A DNA stretch of 35,411 bases from Candidatus Omnitrophota bacterium. Its GTDB lineage: Bacteria; Omnitrophota; Gorgyraeia; Aquiviventales; Aquiviventaceae. Below, piece after piece: positions 17,104-25,156 of the stretch (position 1 is its first letter; each line of letters starts with the position of its first letter). The translations under genes and the position numbers were made by a program. Location of the stretch: NCBI GenBank assembly GCA_023247215.1, contig JAHFGX010000014.1, forward strand, positions 1-35,411. Direction: 5' to 3'. Under the pieces are notes generated by a model. The model searched no databases and had not been told where the DNA came from. It worked only from the letters and a program-made list of their open reading frames with translations.

Positions 17104-17162
17104 GCCCCTTCCGTGAACCACCCGCGTCACTTCGACGACCAGCAACCCAAAGACTCGCACTC

Positions 17163-18128
17163 ATGACCGCCAAACGCACGACCCGCGCACGCGGCACGCC
17201 GTCACGCTCCGTCGAGCGCTCCCCGGCTCCAACCGGCGGCTCGAAGCGGCTCAAGATCGGGCTGCCCAAGGGCAGCCTCCAGGACGCCACCGCCCGCTTG
17301 TTTGAGCGGGCCGGGTTCAAGGTGTCCATCAGCGACCGCTCCTATGCACCCAGCATTGACGATCCAGAGCTGGAGCCGATGCTGCTCCGGGCCCAGGAAA
17401 TGTCCCGCTACGTTGAGCAGGGCGTGCTGGATTGCGGCATTACCGGCAACGATTGGGTGCTGGAAAACGACTCGGACGTCGCGCGCGTGATCGAGCTACG
17501 CTATGCCAAGCGCACCAACCGGCCGGTACGGTGGGTGGTGGCGGTGCCCACAGAGTCGCCGATTGCCACGGTGAAGGATCTCCAGGGCAAGCGGATCGCC
17601 ACGGAGCTGGTGCAGGTGACCAAGCGCTATCTCGTGCAGCACGGGGTGCGCGCCGATGTCGAATTTTCCTGGGGGGCCACGGAGGGCAAGGTGCGCGCCG
17701 GGTTGGTCCACGCCATCGTCGAGCTGACCGAAACCGGCCAGACCCTTATCGCCAACGGCCTGCGGATTGTGGACACCATTTGCGAATCCACCACGCAGTT
17801 GATCGCCCACCGCGCCGCCCTGAAGGACGCCTGGAAGCGCCGGAAGATCGAGCACCTGTGCACCCTGCTGCAAGGCGCGGTGGCGGCCGAGGGGAAAGTG
17901 GGCCTGAAGCTCAACGTGCCTGAAACGCAGCTGAGACACGTCATGGATGTCCTGCCGGCGATGAAACGGCCCACCGTCTCAAAGCTCTGGTCGAAGAACG
18001 GCGGCGATCCGTGGTGGGCGGTGGAGGTCGTCATCGAAGAGGACCAGGTCAAGCGCCTGGTTCCGGCCTTGAAGGACGCCGGCGCCCAGGACATTATCGA
18101 GTACCCGTTGAATAAAGTGATCCACTAG
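17163..18128 (+). CDS. hisG: ATP phosphoribosyltransferase, long form
   Basis: HisG joins ATP and PRPP in the first step of histidine synthesis. The 321-residue product has [22 protein letters not shown], the [13 protein letters not shown] segment, and [22 protein letters not shown] with the PRPP-binding region. The C-terminal part (from about residue 240) includes [37 protein letters not shown], the ACT-like regulatory domain of the long, histidine-inhibited form. A Thr/Arg/Ser-rich extension of about 27 residues precedes the core. No other his genes are in the window. The strong promoter just upstream suggests independent expression, and the bS22-like gene follows after 25 bases. Confidence 0.96.
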   Translation: MTAKRTTRARGTPSRSVERSPAPTGGSKRLKIGLPKGSLQDATARLFERAGFKVSISDRSYAPSIDDPELEPMLLRAQEMSRYVEQGVLDCGITGNDWVLENDSDVARVIELRYAKRTNRPVRWVVAVPTESPIATVKDLQGKRIATELVQVTKRYLVQHGVRADVEFSWGATEGKVRAGLVHAIVELTETGQTLIANGLRIVDTICESTTQLIAHRAALKDAWKRRKIEHLCTLLQGAVAAEGKVGLKLNVPETQLRHVMDVLPAMKRPTVSKLWSKNGGDPWWAVEVVIEEDQVKRLVPALKDAGAQDIIEYPLNKVIH

Positions 18129-18153
18129 CAGTAGCGGGCAACACGAGGGGTGG

Positions 18154-18243
18154 ATGCCAAGCGGCCGAAAGCGCAAGCTCAAGAAAATCCGCACCCATAA
18201 GCGCAAGAAATTGCGCCGACGGATGCGGCATAAGAAGCACTAG
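18154..18243 (+). CDS. bS22-like small ribosomal protein (AURKAIP1/COX24 domain)
   Basis: This 29-residue gene starts MPSGRKRKLKKIRTHKRKK and continues with an arginine/lysine-rich helix ending RHKKH. It closely follows the bacterial AURKAIP1/COX24 pattern (MPSGKKRKRHK, THKRKK, then RHKKK), related to mitochondrial mS38 and mycobacterial bS22, which sit at the decoding side of the small subunit. GAGG five bases before the ATG supports translation. More than half of its residues are Lys, Arg or His. It lies 25 bases after hisG and so is probably cotranscribed with it. It is short enough to be missed by most gene callers. Binding to the ribosome is inferred from the family. Confidence 0.78.
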   Translation: MPSGRKRKLKKIRTHKRKKLRRRMRHKKH

Positions 18244-18344
18244 GCACGGGCGCACGCGATGCCCGGCGGGGACAACGAGCCAAAGATTCGCTTGGCCCGT
18301 CCTTCGTGGTTTGACGTAGGACGCACTCTAAGACAGGGACTCCC

Positions 18345-19844
18345 GTGACAGGCGCACACTATCGATCCTGGATCGTCAGCGGGTTAATGCTGGCGCTGGC
18401 GCAAGGGTGTGCGGGGTGGCCGCTTCGCAGCCATCCTGGGAGCCAGCGCGCCGCCCTGAGCTTGTATCTCCGCGGGTTGATGCTCGAGCGTTCCTCGTCG
18501 CTGCCGGACGCGCTGGATGCGTACGAGCAGGCCGCAGCGCATGATGCCAGCTCCCCGTTCTTGCATGTCCGCATCGGCGCCACGCAGGTCCGCTTGGGGA
18601 AGCCGGACCAGGCCCTAAAGAGCTTTCAGCGGGCGCTGGCCGCGGATCCGGAGAACCACGAGGCGTGGCGGTGGATCGCCATGCTGCACACCTCGCAGGG
18701 CAATCTCGACGCCGCGATCCGCGCGTATCAGCGGTTGGCGGAGCAGCAGCCGTCGGACCAGTTTCTCCTCAGCACCTTGGCGGACCTGTACGTGCTGCAG
18801 GGGGACCTCACACAGGCGGCGAGCCTGTATGAGCAGCTGGTTCGCCAGGACGACGCCTCCGCGCAGTTGCATTTTAACCTCGGGGTGCTGTACGGCCGCT
18901 TGAACCAGTTTGCCTCGGCGGTGCAGGAGCTCTCGCGCGCGGTGGCGCTGTCCCCGGATTCCTCCGACATGCGGGTGGCGCTGGGGTTGACGTACGAGAT
19001 CAACCACCAGCCGAACGACGCGGTGCAGCAATACGAGGAGGCCATCCGGTTGGACCCGCTCAACCCGCGGGTCTACCACCACGCCGCCCGGGTCTATGCC
19101 GCGCAAGATCGGTGGCCAGACGCCGTCGCAGACTACCAGGCCATTCTCGACCTGGCCCCGAAGGATCTGGAAGCCGTGAATGGGTTGGTCCAGGCCTGGA
19201 TCGCCCAGCGGAAATTCGGCGAGGCCCAGGGGCTGCTCGCGCAGCAGTTGGCCATCTCGGACCGGCAGACGGAACTCTACATCTTGCTCGGCGTCCTGTA
19301 TCAGGAGGCCAAGGCGCCGCTGGAAGCGGTGCGGGCATTTGAGCAGGCCATTGCGCTGCGGGAAACCGCCGTGGCGCAGTTCTATTGCGGGGCGCAATTG
19401 GCCCAACTGGGGCGGCCGGTGGACGCCCGCGCGGCGCTGGAGCGCGCCATCGAGCTGGACCCGTCGCACGCCGACGCCCTGAACTATCTGGGCTATCTGG
19501 ATATTGACGACGGCGTGAACCTGCAGCAGGCCAAGGGCCTCGTGGAGCGGGCGTTGGCCATTGACCCGGACAACGGCGCCTACGTGGACAGCTTGGGATG
19601 GGCGCACTTCAAGCTGGGCAATCTGCCGGAGGCCATCCGGCAGTTGGAGCGGGCCGCCCAGTTGCTGCAGACCGACCCGACCATTTTTGTGCACCTGGGC
19701 GAGGCCTACGCCAAGCGGGGCGACGCGGCCCGCGCGCAGCAGGCCTGGGAGAAAGCCCTGGGGATGGACGCCACCTTGGATGTGGTGCGGTATAAGTTGG
19801 ACACGTTGACGGATCGCCGAGCTCGCGAGGTCAAAGTTCCATGA
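18345..19844 (+). CDS. TPR-repeat lipoprotein
   Basis: The 499-residue protein starts with a signal-like segment (SWIVSGLMLALAQGC) whose Cys22 could be lipidated; the box AQGC is not ideal. From about residue 35 to the end it is made of tetratricopeptide repeats, roughly a dozen units of 34 residues. Clear examples are PDALDAYEQAAAHDASSPF, PDQALKSFQRALAADPENHE and RPVDARAALERAIELDPSHA. Such proteins act as periplasmic or outer-membrane scaffolds. No partner is evident: the downstream transketolase, with which it shares an ATGA overlap, is cytoplasmic. The start codon is GTG with a weak ribosome site. The 101 bases before it show only short imperfect hairpins. Confidence 0.88.
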   Translation: MTGAHYRSWIVSGLMLALAQGCAGWPLRSHPGSQRAALSLYLRGLMLERSSSLPDALDAYEQAAAHDASSPFLHVRIGATQVRLGKPDQALKSFQRALAADPENHEAWRWIAMLHTSQGNLDAAIRAYQRLAEQQPSDQFLLSTLADLYVLQGDLTQAASLYEQLVRQDDASAQLHFNLGVLYGRLNQFASAVQELSRAVALSPDSSDMRVALGLTYEINHQPNDAVQQYEEAIRLDPLNPRVYHHAARVYAAQDRWPDAVADYQAILDLAPKDLEAVNGLVQAWIAQRKFGEAQGLLAQQLAISDRQTELYILLGVLYQEAKAPLEAVRAFEQAIALRETAVAQFYCGAQLAQLGRPVDARAALERAIELDPSHADALNYLGYLDIDDGVNLQQAKGLVERALAIDPDNGAYVDSLGWAHFKLGNLPEAIRQLERAAQLLQTDPTIFVHLGEAYAKRGDAARAQQAWEKALGMDATLDVVRYKLDTLTDRRAREVKVP

Positions 19845-20689
19845 TGCCTGACTTGAACGCGCTGCGGCGCTTGGCCGTCGACTTGCGCCGGGACATGTTG
19901 CGCACGATCGCCACGGCCGGCAGCGGCCATCCGGGCGGGTCCTTGTCGCTGGTGGAAATTTTGACGGGGCTCTTTTGGTACAAGCTGCGCCACGATCCGG
20001 CGCGGCCCGACTGGCCGGACCGCGACCTCTGCCTGCTCTCCAAGGGGCATGGCTGCCCGGCGCTGTACACCGTGCTGGCCTGGCGCGGCTATTTCCCCAA
20101 GGAGGAGCTGGCGACCCTGCGCCGCTATCCCACGCGCCTGCAGGGGCACCCGGAGCGCGGCTCGCTCCCAGGGATCGAGATGTCCTCCGGCTCGCTGGGG
20201 CAGGGGCTCTCGATGGCGAACGGCATCGCCCTGGCCGACCGGCTGGACCAGCGCGCCCGGCGCATCTTTTGCGTGATGGGCGACGGGGAGCTGCAGGAAG
20301 GCCAGGTGTGGGAGGCGGCGATGACGTCGCACCATCACCGGCTGGATCGGGTCTGCGGCATCGTGGATGCCAACGGGCTGCAGCAGAACGGCCCGGTCAA
20401 AGAGATTCAGGACATCGAGCCGCTGGCGGACAAATGGCGGGCTTTCGGCTGGCACGCCATCGAGATTGACGGGCATGACATCGCCCAGGTCGTGCAGGCG
20501 TATGACGAGGCCGAAACCGTCCAGGGCAAGCCGCAGGTCGTGATCGCGCGGACGGTGAAAGGCAAAGGCATCTCCTTCATGGAGAACAACCACGCCTGGC
20601 ATGGGGTGGCGCCGAAGCCGGACGAGCTGGCCCGCGCGCTGAAGGAACTGGACGCCCAGGCGGAGGCGCTGGCGGCTCATGGCAAATAA
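19841..20689 (+). CDS. Transketolase, N-terminal (thiamine diphosphate-binding) subunit
   Basis: This 282-residue protein is the N-terminal half of a split transketolase. It has the catalytic-side motif TAGSGHPGGSLS (about 26-37), LSKGHGCPALY, SGSLGQGLSMANG, and the ThDP/Mg motif GDGELQEGQVWEA followed by a conserved Asn region. With the next gene it would transfer two-carbon units between sugar phosphates, supplying pentose phosphates. Split enzymes occur in many deep-branching bacteria and archaea. The ATG overlaps the TPR gene stop; a second ATG lies one codon later. It overlaps the C-terminal subunit gene by 11 bases, which fits equal synthesis of both halves. Confidence 0.93.
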   Translation: MMPDLNALRRLAVDLRRDMLRTIATAGSGHPGGSLSLVEILTGLFWYKLRHDPARPDWPDRDLCLLSKGHGCPALYTVLAWRGYFPKEELATLRRYPTRLQGHPERGSLPGIEMSSGSLGQGLSMANGIALADRLDQRARRIFCVMGDGELQEGQVWEAAMTSHHHRLDRVCGIVDANGLQQNGPVKEIQDIEPLADKWRAFGWHAIEIDGHDIAQVVQAYDEAETVQGKPQVVIARTVKGKGISFMENNHAWHGVAPKPDELARALKELDAQAEALAAHGK

Positions 20690-21638
20690 ACCGACGCGGG
20701 ACGGGTTCGGTGAAGGGCTGGTGGAGCTGGGAAAGTCCAACCCCAATGTCGTCGCGCTTTCCGGCGACCTGGAAGATTCCGCCCGCGCCATCTGGTTCAA
20801 GCAGCAGTTCCCGGACCGCTTCTTCTCCGTGGGGATCGCGGAGCAGGACCTGGTGGGCACGGCCGCCGGCTTGGCGATGGCGGGCAAGCTGCCCTTCGCC
20901 TGCTCGTTCTCCCAATTTCTCGTCGGCAAAGGGCTGGAGCAGATGCGCTTGGCGGTCTGCTACCAGCGGCTCAACGTCAAGATGGCGGGCTCGCATGGCG
21001 GGCTCTCCGTCGGAGCGGACGGAGCCACCGCCGAGGCGCTGGAAGAGTTCGCCCATTTGCGCTGCCTGCCCCACATGACGGTGATCTGCCCCTGCGATGC
21101 GCTGGAAGCCAAGAAGGCCACCATCGCCGCCGCGGCACACCCCGGTCCCGTGTATCTTCGCTTGGGCCGCAACCCGGTGCCAATCATCACGAAGCCTGAA
21201 GATCCCTTCACCGTCGGCGCGGCCAGCCAGCTTCGCGCCGGGCAGGACCTCACCTTCATCGCCACCGGCGTGCTGGTGGCCCACGCCCTTGAGGCCGCCG
21301 AGCAGTTGGCGCGCGAGGGCATCGAGGCGCGCGTGCTGAACCTGCACACGATCAAGCCGATTGACCAGGCGGCCATTCTCTCCGCCGCCCGGGAAACCGG
21401 CGCCATCGTCACGGCCGAGGAGCACACCATCCTGGGCGGGTTGGGAGGCGCCGTCGCCGAGGTCGTGGTGCAGCAGCACCCGGTCCCGATGCGGATGGTC
21501 GGCGTCATGGATCGGTTCGGCACCTCCGGCGACCCGGCCGAGCTCCTGAAAGCGTTCCACCTCATGCCGGAAGATTTAGTCAAGGCGGCGAAAGACCTGC
21601 TGCGCGCGAAACCGCACGCGTGCGGGTCGAAGACGTAA
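20679..21638 (+). CDS. Transketolase, C-terminal (pyrimidine-binding) subunit
   Basis: The 319-residue protein completes the split transketolase. It has VALSGDLEDSARAIWFKQQFPDRFFSVGIAEQ, with the catalytic Glu in GIAEQDLVG. SHGGLSVGADGATA, PVYLRLGRNPVP, and the C-terminal TAEEHTILGGLGGAVAEV follow. The pattern also resembles the C-terminal part of DXS and of E1 dehydrogenases, but pairing with the preceding subunit and total length favour transketolase. The start ATG lies inside the end of the upstream gene in another frame. ispE follows after 18 bases. Confidence 0.93.
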   Translation: MANKPTRDGFGEGLVELGKSNPNVVALSGDLEDSARAIWFKQQFPDRFFSVGIAEQDLVGTAAGLAMAGKLPFACSFSQFLVGKGLEQMRLAVCYQRLNVKMAGSHGGLSVGADGATAEALEEFAHLRCLPHMTVICPCDALEAKKATIAAAAHPGPVYLRLGRNPVPIITKPEDPFTVGAASQLRAGQDLTFIATGVLVAHALEAAEQLAREGIEARVLNLHTIKPIDQAAILSAARETGAIVTAEEHTILGGLGGAVAEVVVQQHPVPMRMVGVMDRFGTSGDPAELLKAFHLMPEDLVKAAKDLLRAKPHACGSKT

Positions 21639-21656
21639 GCCGGCACGGGGTTGAGC

Positions 21657-22553
21657 ATGATCCGTGCGGAAGCTCCTGCGAAGCTGAATCTCTATCTGCG
21701 CGTGCTCGGTCGCCGTCCCGACGGCTACCATGAGCTGGAAACGGTTTTTGAGCGCATTGACCTGGCCGATGAGCTGACGTTTGAGCGGCCGCCGGGTTCC
21801 GCGCTCACCTTGACGACGGATCACCCCACCCTCGGCGTCGGAGTTGACAACCTCATCCTGAAAGCCGCCAGGCTGTTGCAGCGCACGGCGGGCGTGTCCC
21901 ACGGGGCGGCGATCCATCTGGTCAAGCGCATTCCGGTGGCGGGCGGGCTGGGGGGCGGCTCTTCCGACGCGGCGACCACGCTGGTGGGTTTGAATAAACT
22001 GTGGGGCCTTTCCATGGAGCGCGCGCGCTTGAAGGCGCTGGCCGCCGAGCTGGGCAGCGACGTGCCGTTTTTCCTGGAGGAGGCCGCCTTCGCTGTGGGC
22101 CGCGGCCGCGGGGAACGATGCGAGCCGCGGACGGGCCTGCCGACGCTGTGGCATGTGCTGGTGACGCCGCCAGCCGCCCTCTCCACGAAGGAGATCTTCG
22201 ACGACTGGGATCGCGCTCAGGCGGCGGCTGGCTTGACAGCGCCGGAGGGATCGCTTAGGATAGTAGAACACGCCTTATCCAACGGCTCGCTCAGCGAGCT
22301 CGCCCAGTGGGTTGTCAACGATTTGACGCCTGTGGCGATCCGGCGTTGTCCTCTCATTTTGACGATCCTGTCCCGCCTTCACGAGGCGGGATGTCCTGTC
22401 GCGCTGATGTCAGGGAGCGGACCTTCCGTGCTCGGGTTGTGCCACGATTCGGAGCACGCCAACGTGATCGCGGATCGGATTCGCCGCCTGGACGCGTCGT
22501 GGTTCGTCCACGTCGTGAAGACGGCCAAAGGTGACACCGCCGTTGGGGAGTAG
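21657..22553 (+). CDS. ispE: 4-diphosphocytidyl-2-C-methyl-D-erythritol kinase
   Basis: IspE phosphorylates CDP-methylerythritol in the MEP isoprenoid pathway. The 298-residue GHMP kinase has the N-terminal APAKLNLYLRVLGRRPDGYHELETVF, the ATP loop PVAGGLGGGSSDAATTL, SDVPFFL, and the C-terminal MSGSGPSVLGL. A TTG two codons earlier is an alternative; the ATG has GGGG six bases upstream. A good promoter-like sequence lies inside the gene at 22233-22261. The last codons and the TAG stop are shared with the 5' end of tRNA-Gln (ten-base overlap), so tRNA processing would cut the message before its stop. Confidence 0.96.
   Translation: MIRAEAPAKLNLYLRVLGRRPDGYHELETVFERIDLADELTFERPPGSALTLTTDHPTLGVGVDNLILKAARLLQRTAGVSHGAAIHLVKRIPVAGGLGGGSSDAATTLVGLNKLWGLSMERARLKALAAELGSDVPFFLEEAAFAVGRGRGERCEPRTGLPTLWHVLVTPPAALSTKEIFDDWDRAQAAAGLTAPEGSLRIVEHALSNGSLSELAQWVVNDLTPVAIRRCPLILTILSRLHEAGCPVALMSGSGPSVLGLCHDSEHANVIADRIRRLDASWFVHVVKTAKGDTAVGE
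22233..22261 (+). promoter_or_regulatory. Promoter candidate inside ispE, possibly for tRNA-Gln
   Basis: A perfect TTGACA (22233-22238), a 17-base spacer and TAGGAT (22256-22261, four of six matches) lie in the coding region of ispE. Initiation near 22268 would be about 275 bases before the tRNA. It could give the tRNA and glmU transcription independent of ispE. Such a match can also arise by chance in coding sequence. Confidence 0.45.
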
Positions 22554-22614
22554 TGTAACGGTAGCACAAGAGCCTTTGGAGCTCTCCGTCCAGGTTCGAG
22601 CCCTGGCTCCCCAG
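22544..22614 (+). tRNA. tRNA-Gln (anticodon TTG)
   Basis: A full cloverleaf is visible. The acceptor TGGGGAG (22544-22550) pairs with CTCCCCA (22607-22613), and the D arm is GTGT/GCAC. The anticodon stem AGAGC/GCTCT holds loop CTTTGGA with anticodon TTG, and the T arm CCAGG/CCTGG has loop TTCGAGC. The first pair is U-A and the discriminator base is G, both usual for bacterial tRNA-Gln. The 3' CCA is not encoded (GGT follows). The first ten bases overlap the end of ispE. A tRNA-Gln between ispE and the glmU/prs block is, as I recall, a common arrangement in related gene orders. Confidence 0.95.
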
Positions 22615-22685
22615 GTTTTACGGGTGTGCAGGGAATGGGTAATCATCTATCACATCACCAAGTCGGGTGAGGAGCGAAACCACTG

Positions 22686-24140
22686 ATGAGCGCTGTGCAA
22701 ATCATCATTTTGGCTGCGGGCGACGGGACGCGGATGAAATCGGACACGCCGAAAGTCCTGCACCCGCTCTGCGGGCGCCCCATGATCGCGTACGCCCTGG
22801 ATTTGGCCGCCTCGGCCGGCGTGAAGCAGCCGATTGTGATCCTGGGCAAGGCCGCCGAGCAGGTCAAGCCGATCCTGCCGAAGGAAGCGAGAGCGGTGAT
22901 CCAGCCCAAACCGCTTGGGACCGGGGATGCCGTGGCCCTCGCCAAGCGGGTCCTGGGCGGGTTCTCAGGCGACGTCGTGATCCTGTATGCCGATACGCCA
23001 TTGGTCCGGCGCATGACGATCCAGCGGCTCATCGAAACCCACCGGCGCGCTGGAGCCACCTGCACCCTATTGACGACCCACCTGGCGGACCCAACGGGCT
23101 ACGGGCGCGTCATCCGCGACGCCACCGGGGTGGTCACGGGGGTGGTGGAAGAAGCGGAAGCCAATGCGACGCAGCGGGCCATCCGGGAGGTCAACGTCGG
23201 ACCGATTTGCATGAAGGCCCATGCGATGTTTGAAGCGTTGGTCCAGGTCAAGCCCGCCTCGGCGACCAAAGAATGGTACCTGACCCAGGCCGTCGGCCTC
23301 TTGGCGCAGCAGCCCGGCACCAAATTCAGCACCGCCCGCCTGGATAACGTGATGGAAGCCCTAGGCGTCAATTCCCGAGTCGAGCTCGCGAAGGCCGTGG
23401 GCATCATCCGCCAGCGCATCATGGACGCGCATCTGCAAAACGGCGTCACCATCGTGGACCCGCACGCCACGTACATTGACCACGGGGTGACGATCGGCCA
23501 GGATACCGTCATCCACCCGGGCACCGTCATCGAATCCGGCGTGCACATCGGCAAGCGCTGCTCCATCGGGCCGTTCGCGCGGCTGCGCGCCGGGGTGGCC
23601 ATCGGCGATGAGACGCGGGTCGGCAATTTTGCGGAGCTGGTCCGCACGAAGGTCGGCGCGCGGGTGCGGATCCACCACGTCAGCTACCTGGGCGACGCCA
23701 CCATCGAAGATGAGGTCAACATCGGCGCCGGCACCATCACCGCGAATTTCGACGGGAAAGAGAAGCATGCCACGGTGATCGGCAAAGGCGCGTTCATCGG
23801 CTCCGACACGGTCCTTGTGTCCCCCGTCAAGGTGGGCCCCGGGGCCGTGACCGGCGCGGGCAGCGTTATCCCGAAGGGCCACGACGTGCCGCCCCGCGGC
23901 ATCGTGGTGGGCGTGCCCGCCCACCCGCTTGCCGGCGGCTCCTCCAAGCCGGCGGAGAAAGCGGCCGACAAGCGTGACGGCCACAACGGGGTCGCGAAGC
24001 CTGCGGCCCGCACGCCGGTTCGCAAGGCCGTGGTCCGGCGGGCGGCCAAACCGGCCCCGCGCCGCGCCGCGCGCCCGCCGCGCCGACCCGGACGGTCGGC
24101 GCGTCGTCAGGCGAAACGGCCGGTTCGGCGGAAGCGGTAA
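22686..24140 (+). CDS. glmU: Bifunctional GlcNAc-1-phosphate uridyltransferase / glucosamine-1-phosphate acetyltransferase with a basic C-terminal tail
   Basis: GlmU makes UDP-GlcNAc for peptidoglycan and lipid A (LpxA uses it). The N-terminal domain has ILAAGDGTRMKSDTPKVLHPLCG and VVILYADTPLV. The C-terminal left-handed beta-helix has hexapeptide repeats and HHVSYLGDATIEDEVNIGAGTITANFDGKEKHATVIGKGAFIGSDT. The normal fold ends near residue 417 (GVPAHPLAG). Residues 418-484 form an extra tail with 25 Lys/Arg in 67 residues and many Ala/Pro, unusual for GlmU. GAGGAG lies upstream of the ATG. prs follows after 12 bases. Confidence 0.96.
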   Translation: MSAVQIIILAAGDGTRMKSDTPKVLHPLCGRPMIAYALDLAASAGVKQPIVILGKAAEQVKPILPKEARAVIQPKPLGTGDAVALAKRVLGGFSGDVVILYADTPLVRRMTIQRLIETHRRAGATCTLLTTHLADPTGYGRVIRDATGVVTGVVEEAEANATQRAIREVNVGPICMKAHAMFEALVQVKPASATKEWYLTQAVGLLAQQPGTKFSTARLDNVMEALGVNSRVELAKAVGIIRQRIMDAHLQNGVTIVDPHATYIDHGVTIGQDTVIHPGTVIESGVHIGKRCSIGPFARLRAGVAIGDETRVGNFAELVRTKVGARVRIHHVSYLGDATIEDEVNIGAGTITANFDGKEKHATVIGKGAFIGSDTVLVSPVKVGPGAVTGAGSVIPKGHDVPPRGIVVGVPAHPLAGGSSKPAEKAADKRDGHNGVAKPAARTPVRKAVVRRAAKPAPRRAARPPRRPGRSARRQAKRPVRRKR

Positions 24141-24152
24141 GGCCGTCGGCGT

Positions 24153-25127
24153 ATGGCGCGCGTGGTCCCCAAGAAGCTTGCCTCCGAGCTGTCCGTGTTC
24201 AGCGGGAACGCCCATCCCCGCCTGGCCGAAGCGATTTGCCGCGAGCTGAACGTCCGCCTGTCGGACTGCTTCGTGGGGCGATTCAGCGAAGGCGAGATCC
24301 GGGTCAAGATCAATGAGAACGTCCGCGGCAAGGACGTCTTCGTCGTGCAGCCCACCTGCCCGCCGCCCAATGACAATCTCATGGAGCTGTTGATCCTCAT
24401 TGATGCGATTCGGCGGGCCTCGGCGAAGCGGATTACGGCGGTGGTGCCGTATTACGGCTATGCCCGGCAGGACCGCAAGGACCAGCCGCGGGTGCCCATC
24501 ACCGCCAAGCTGGTGGCCAACCTCATCACCACGGCCGGCGCCGACCGGGTCATCACGATGGATCTGCACGCCGGCCAGATTCAAGGCTTCTTCGACATCC
24601 CACTGGATCACCTCTACGCCATCAACGTGATGGCCCAGCATGTGAAACGCAAGCGCTTGAAGCCGCTGGTCGTGGTCTCGCCCGACGTGGGCGGCATCAA
24701 GATGGCCCGCGCCTATGCCAAGCGGCTCGGCGCCGGGCTGGCGATCGTGGACAAGCGCCGCACGAGCCCGGAAGCCACCGAGGTGATGCACATCCTCGGC
24801 GAGGTGAACGGGTGCGTGTGCCTGCTGGTGGACGACCTCATCGCCACCGGCAGCTCGCTGATGGAAGCGGCGCGCGCGCTGCACCAGCAAGGCGCCAAAG
24901 CGATCTACGGGGCGATCACCCACGCGGTGCTCTCCGGGAACGCGTGGGAGCACATCGACCGCTCCCCGCTGACCGAGCTGATCGTGACCGACACCATCCC
25001 GCTGCCGAAGGACAAGCGGCATCCCAAGCTCACCGTCCTGTCGGTGGCGCCGCTGTTGGGAGAAGCCATTCGCCGAATTCATTACTCGCAGTCCATCAGC
25101 TCGTTGTTTGACGGAGTGCACGGCTAA
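24153..25127 (+). CDS. prs: Ribose-phosphate pyrophosphokinase
   Basis: Prs makes PRPP from ribose 5-phosphate and ATP, the shared substrate of PurF and HisG. The 324-residue product has FSGNAHPRLAEAI, GRFSEGEIRVKINENVRGKDVFVVQPTC, VVPYYGYARQDRKDQPRVPITAKL, the metal-binding MDLHAGQIQGFFDIPLDHL, and SPDVGGIKMA. The PRPP loop is VDDLIATGSSL, where the family usually has VDDMIDTGGT. It is a class I enzyme by length and motifs. It stands before rplY, an order common in Gram-negative bacteria. Confidence 0.97.
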   Translation: MARVVPKKLASELSVFSGNAHPRLAEAICRELNVRLSDCFVGRFSEGEIRVKINENVRGKDVFVVQPTCPPPNDNLMELLILIDAIRRASAKRITAVVPYYGYARQDRKDQPRVPITAKLVANLITTAGADRVITMDLHAGQIQGFFDIPLDHLYAINVMAQHVKRKRLKPLVVVSPDVGGIKMARAYAKRLGAGLAIVDKRRTSPEATEVMHILGEVNGCVCLLVDDLIATGSSLMEAARALHQQGAKAIYGAITHAVLSGNAWEHIDRSPLTELIVTDTIPLPKDKRHPKLTVLSVAPLLGEAIRRIHYSQSISSLFDGVHG

Positions 25128-25156
25128 CACCAAGGAACATGACGAGGGGAACCCAG

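Noticed and set aside
18244-18344. A terminator after the bS22-like gene
   Set aside because: GCCAA/TTGGC can pair near 18280-18295 but the stem is short and bulged and no T-run follows.
18615-19694. A 359-residue minus-strand frame opposite the TPR gene
   Set aside because: The plus strand gives regular 34-residue TPR units; the antisense frame only mirrors that repeat.
22371-22391. Perfect 8-bp hairpin TCCCGCCT/AGGCGGGA
   Set aside because: It lies in conserved ispE coding sequence just before the MSGSGPS motif and has no T-run; the residues are normal for the family, so a separate role is not supported.
23361-25133. A 590-residue minus-strand frame spanning glmU and prs
   Set aside because: It crosses two well-identified genes and has no recognisable domain or ribosome site.
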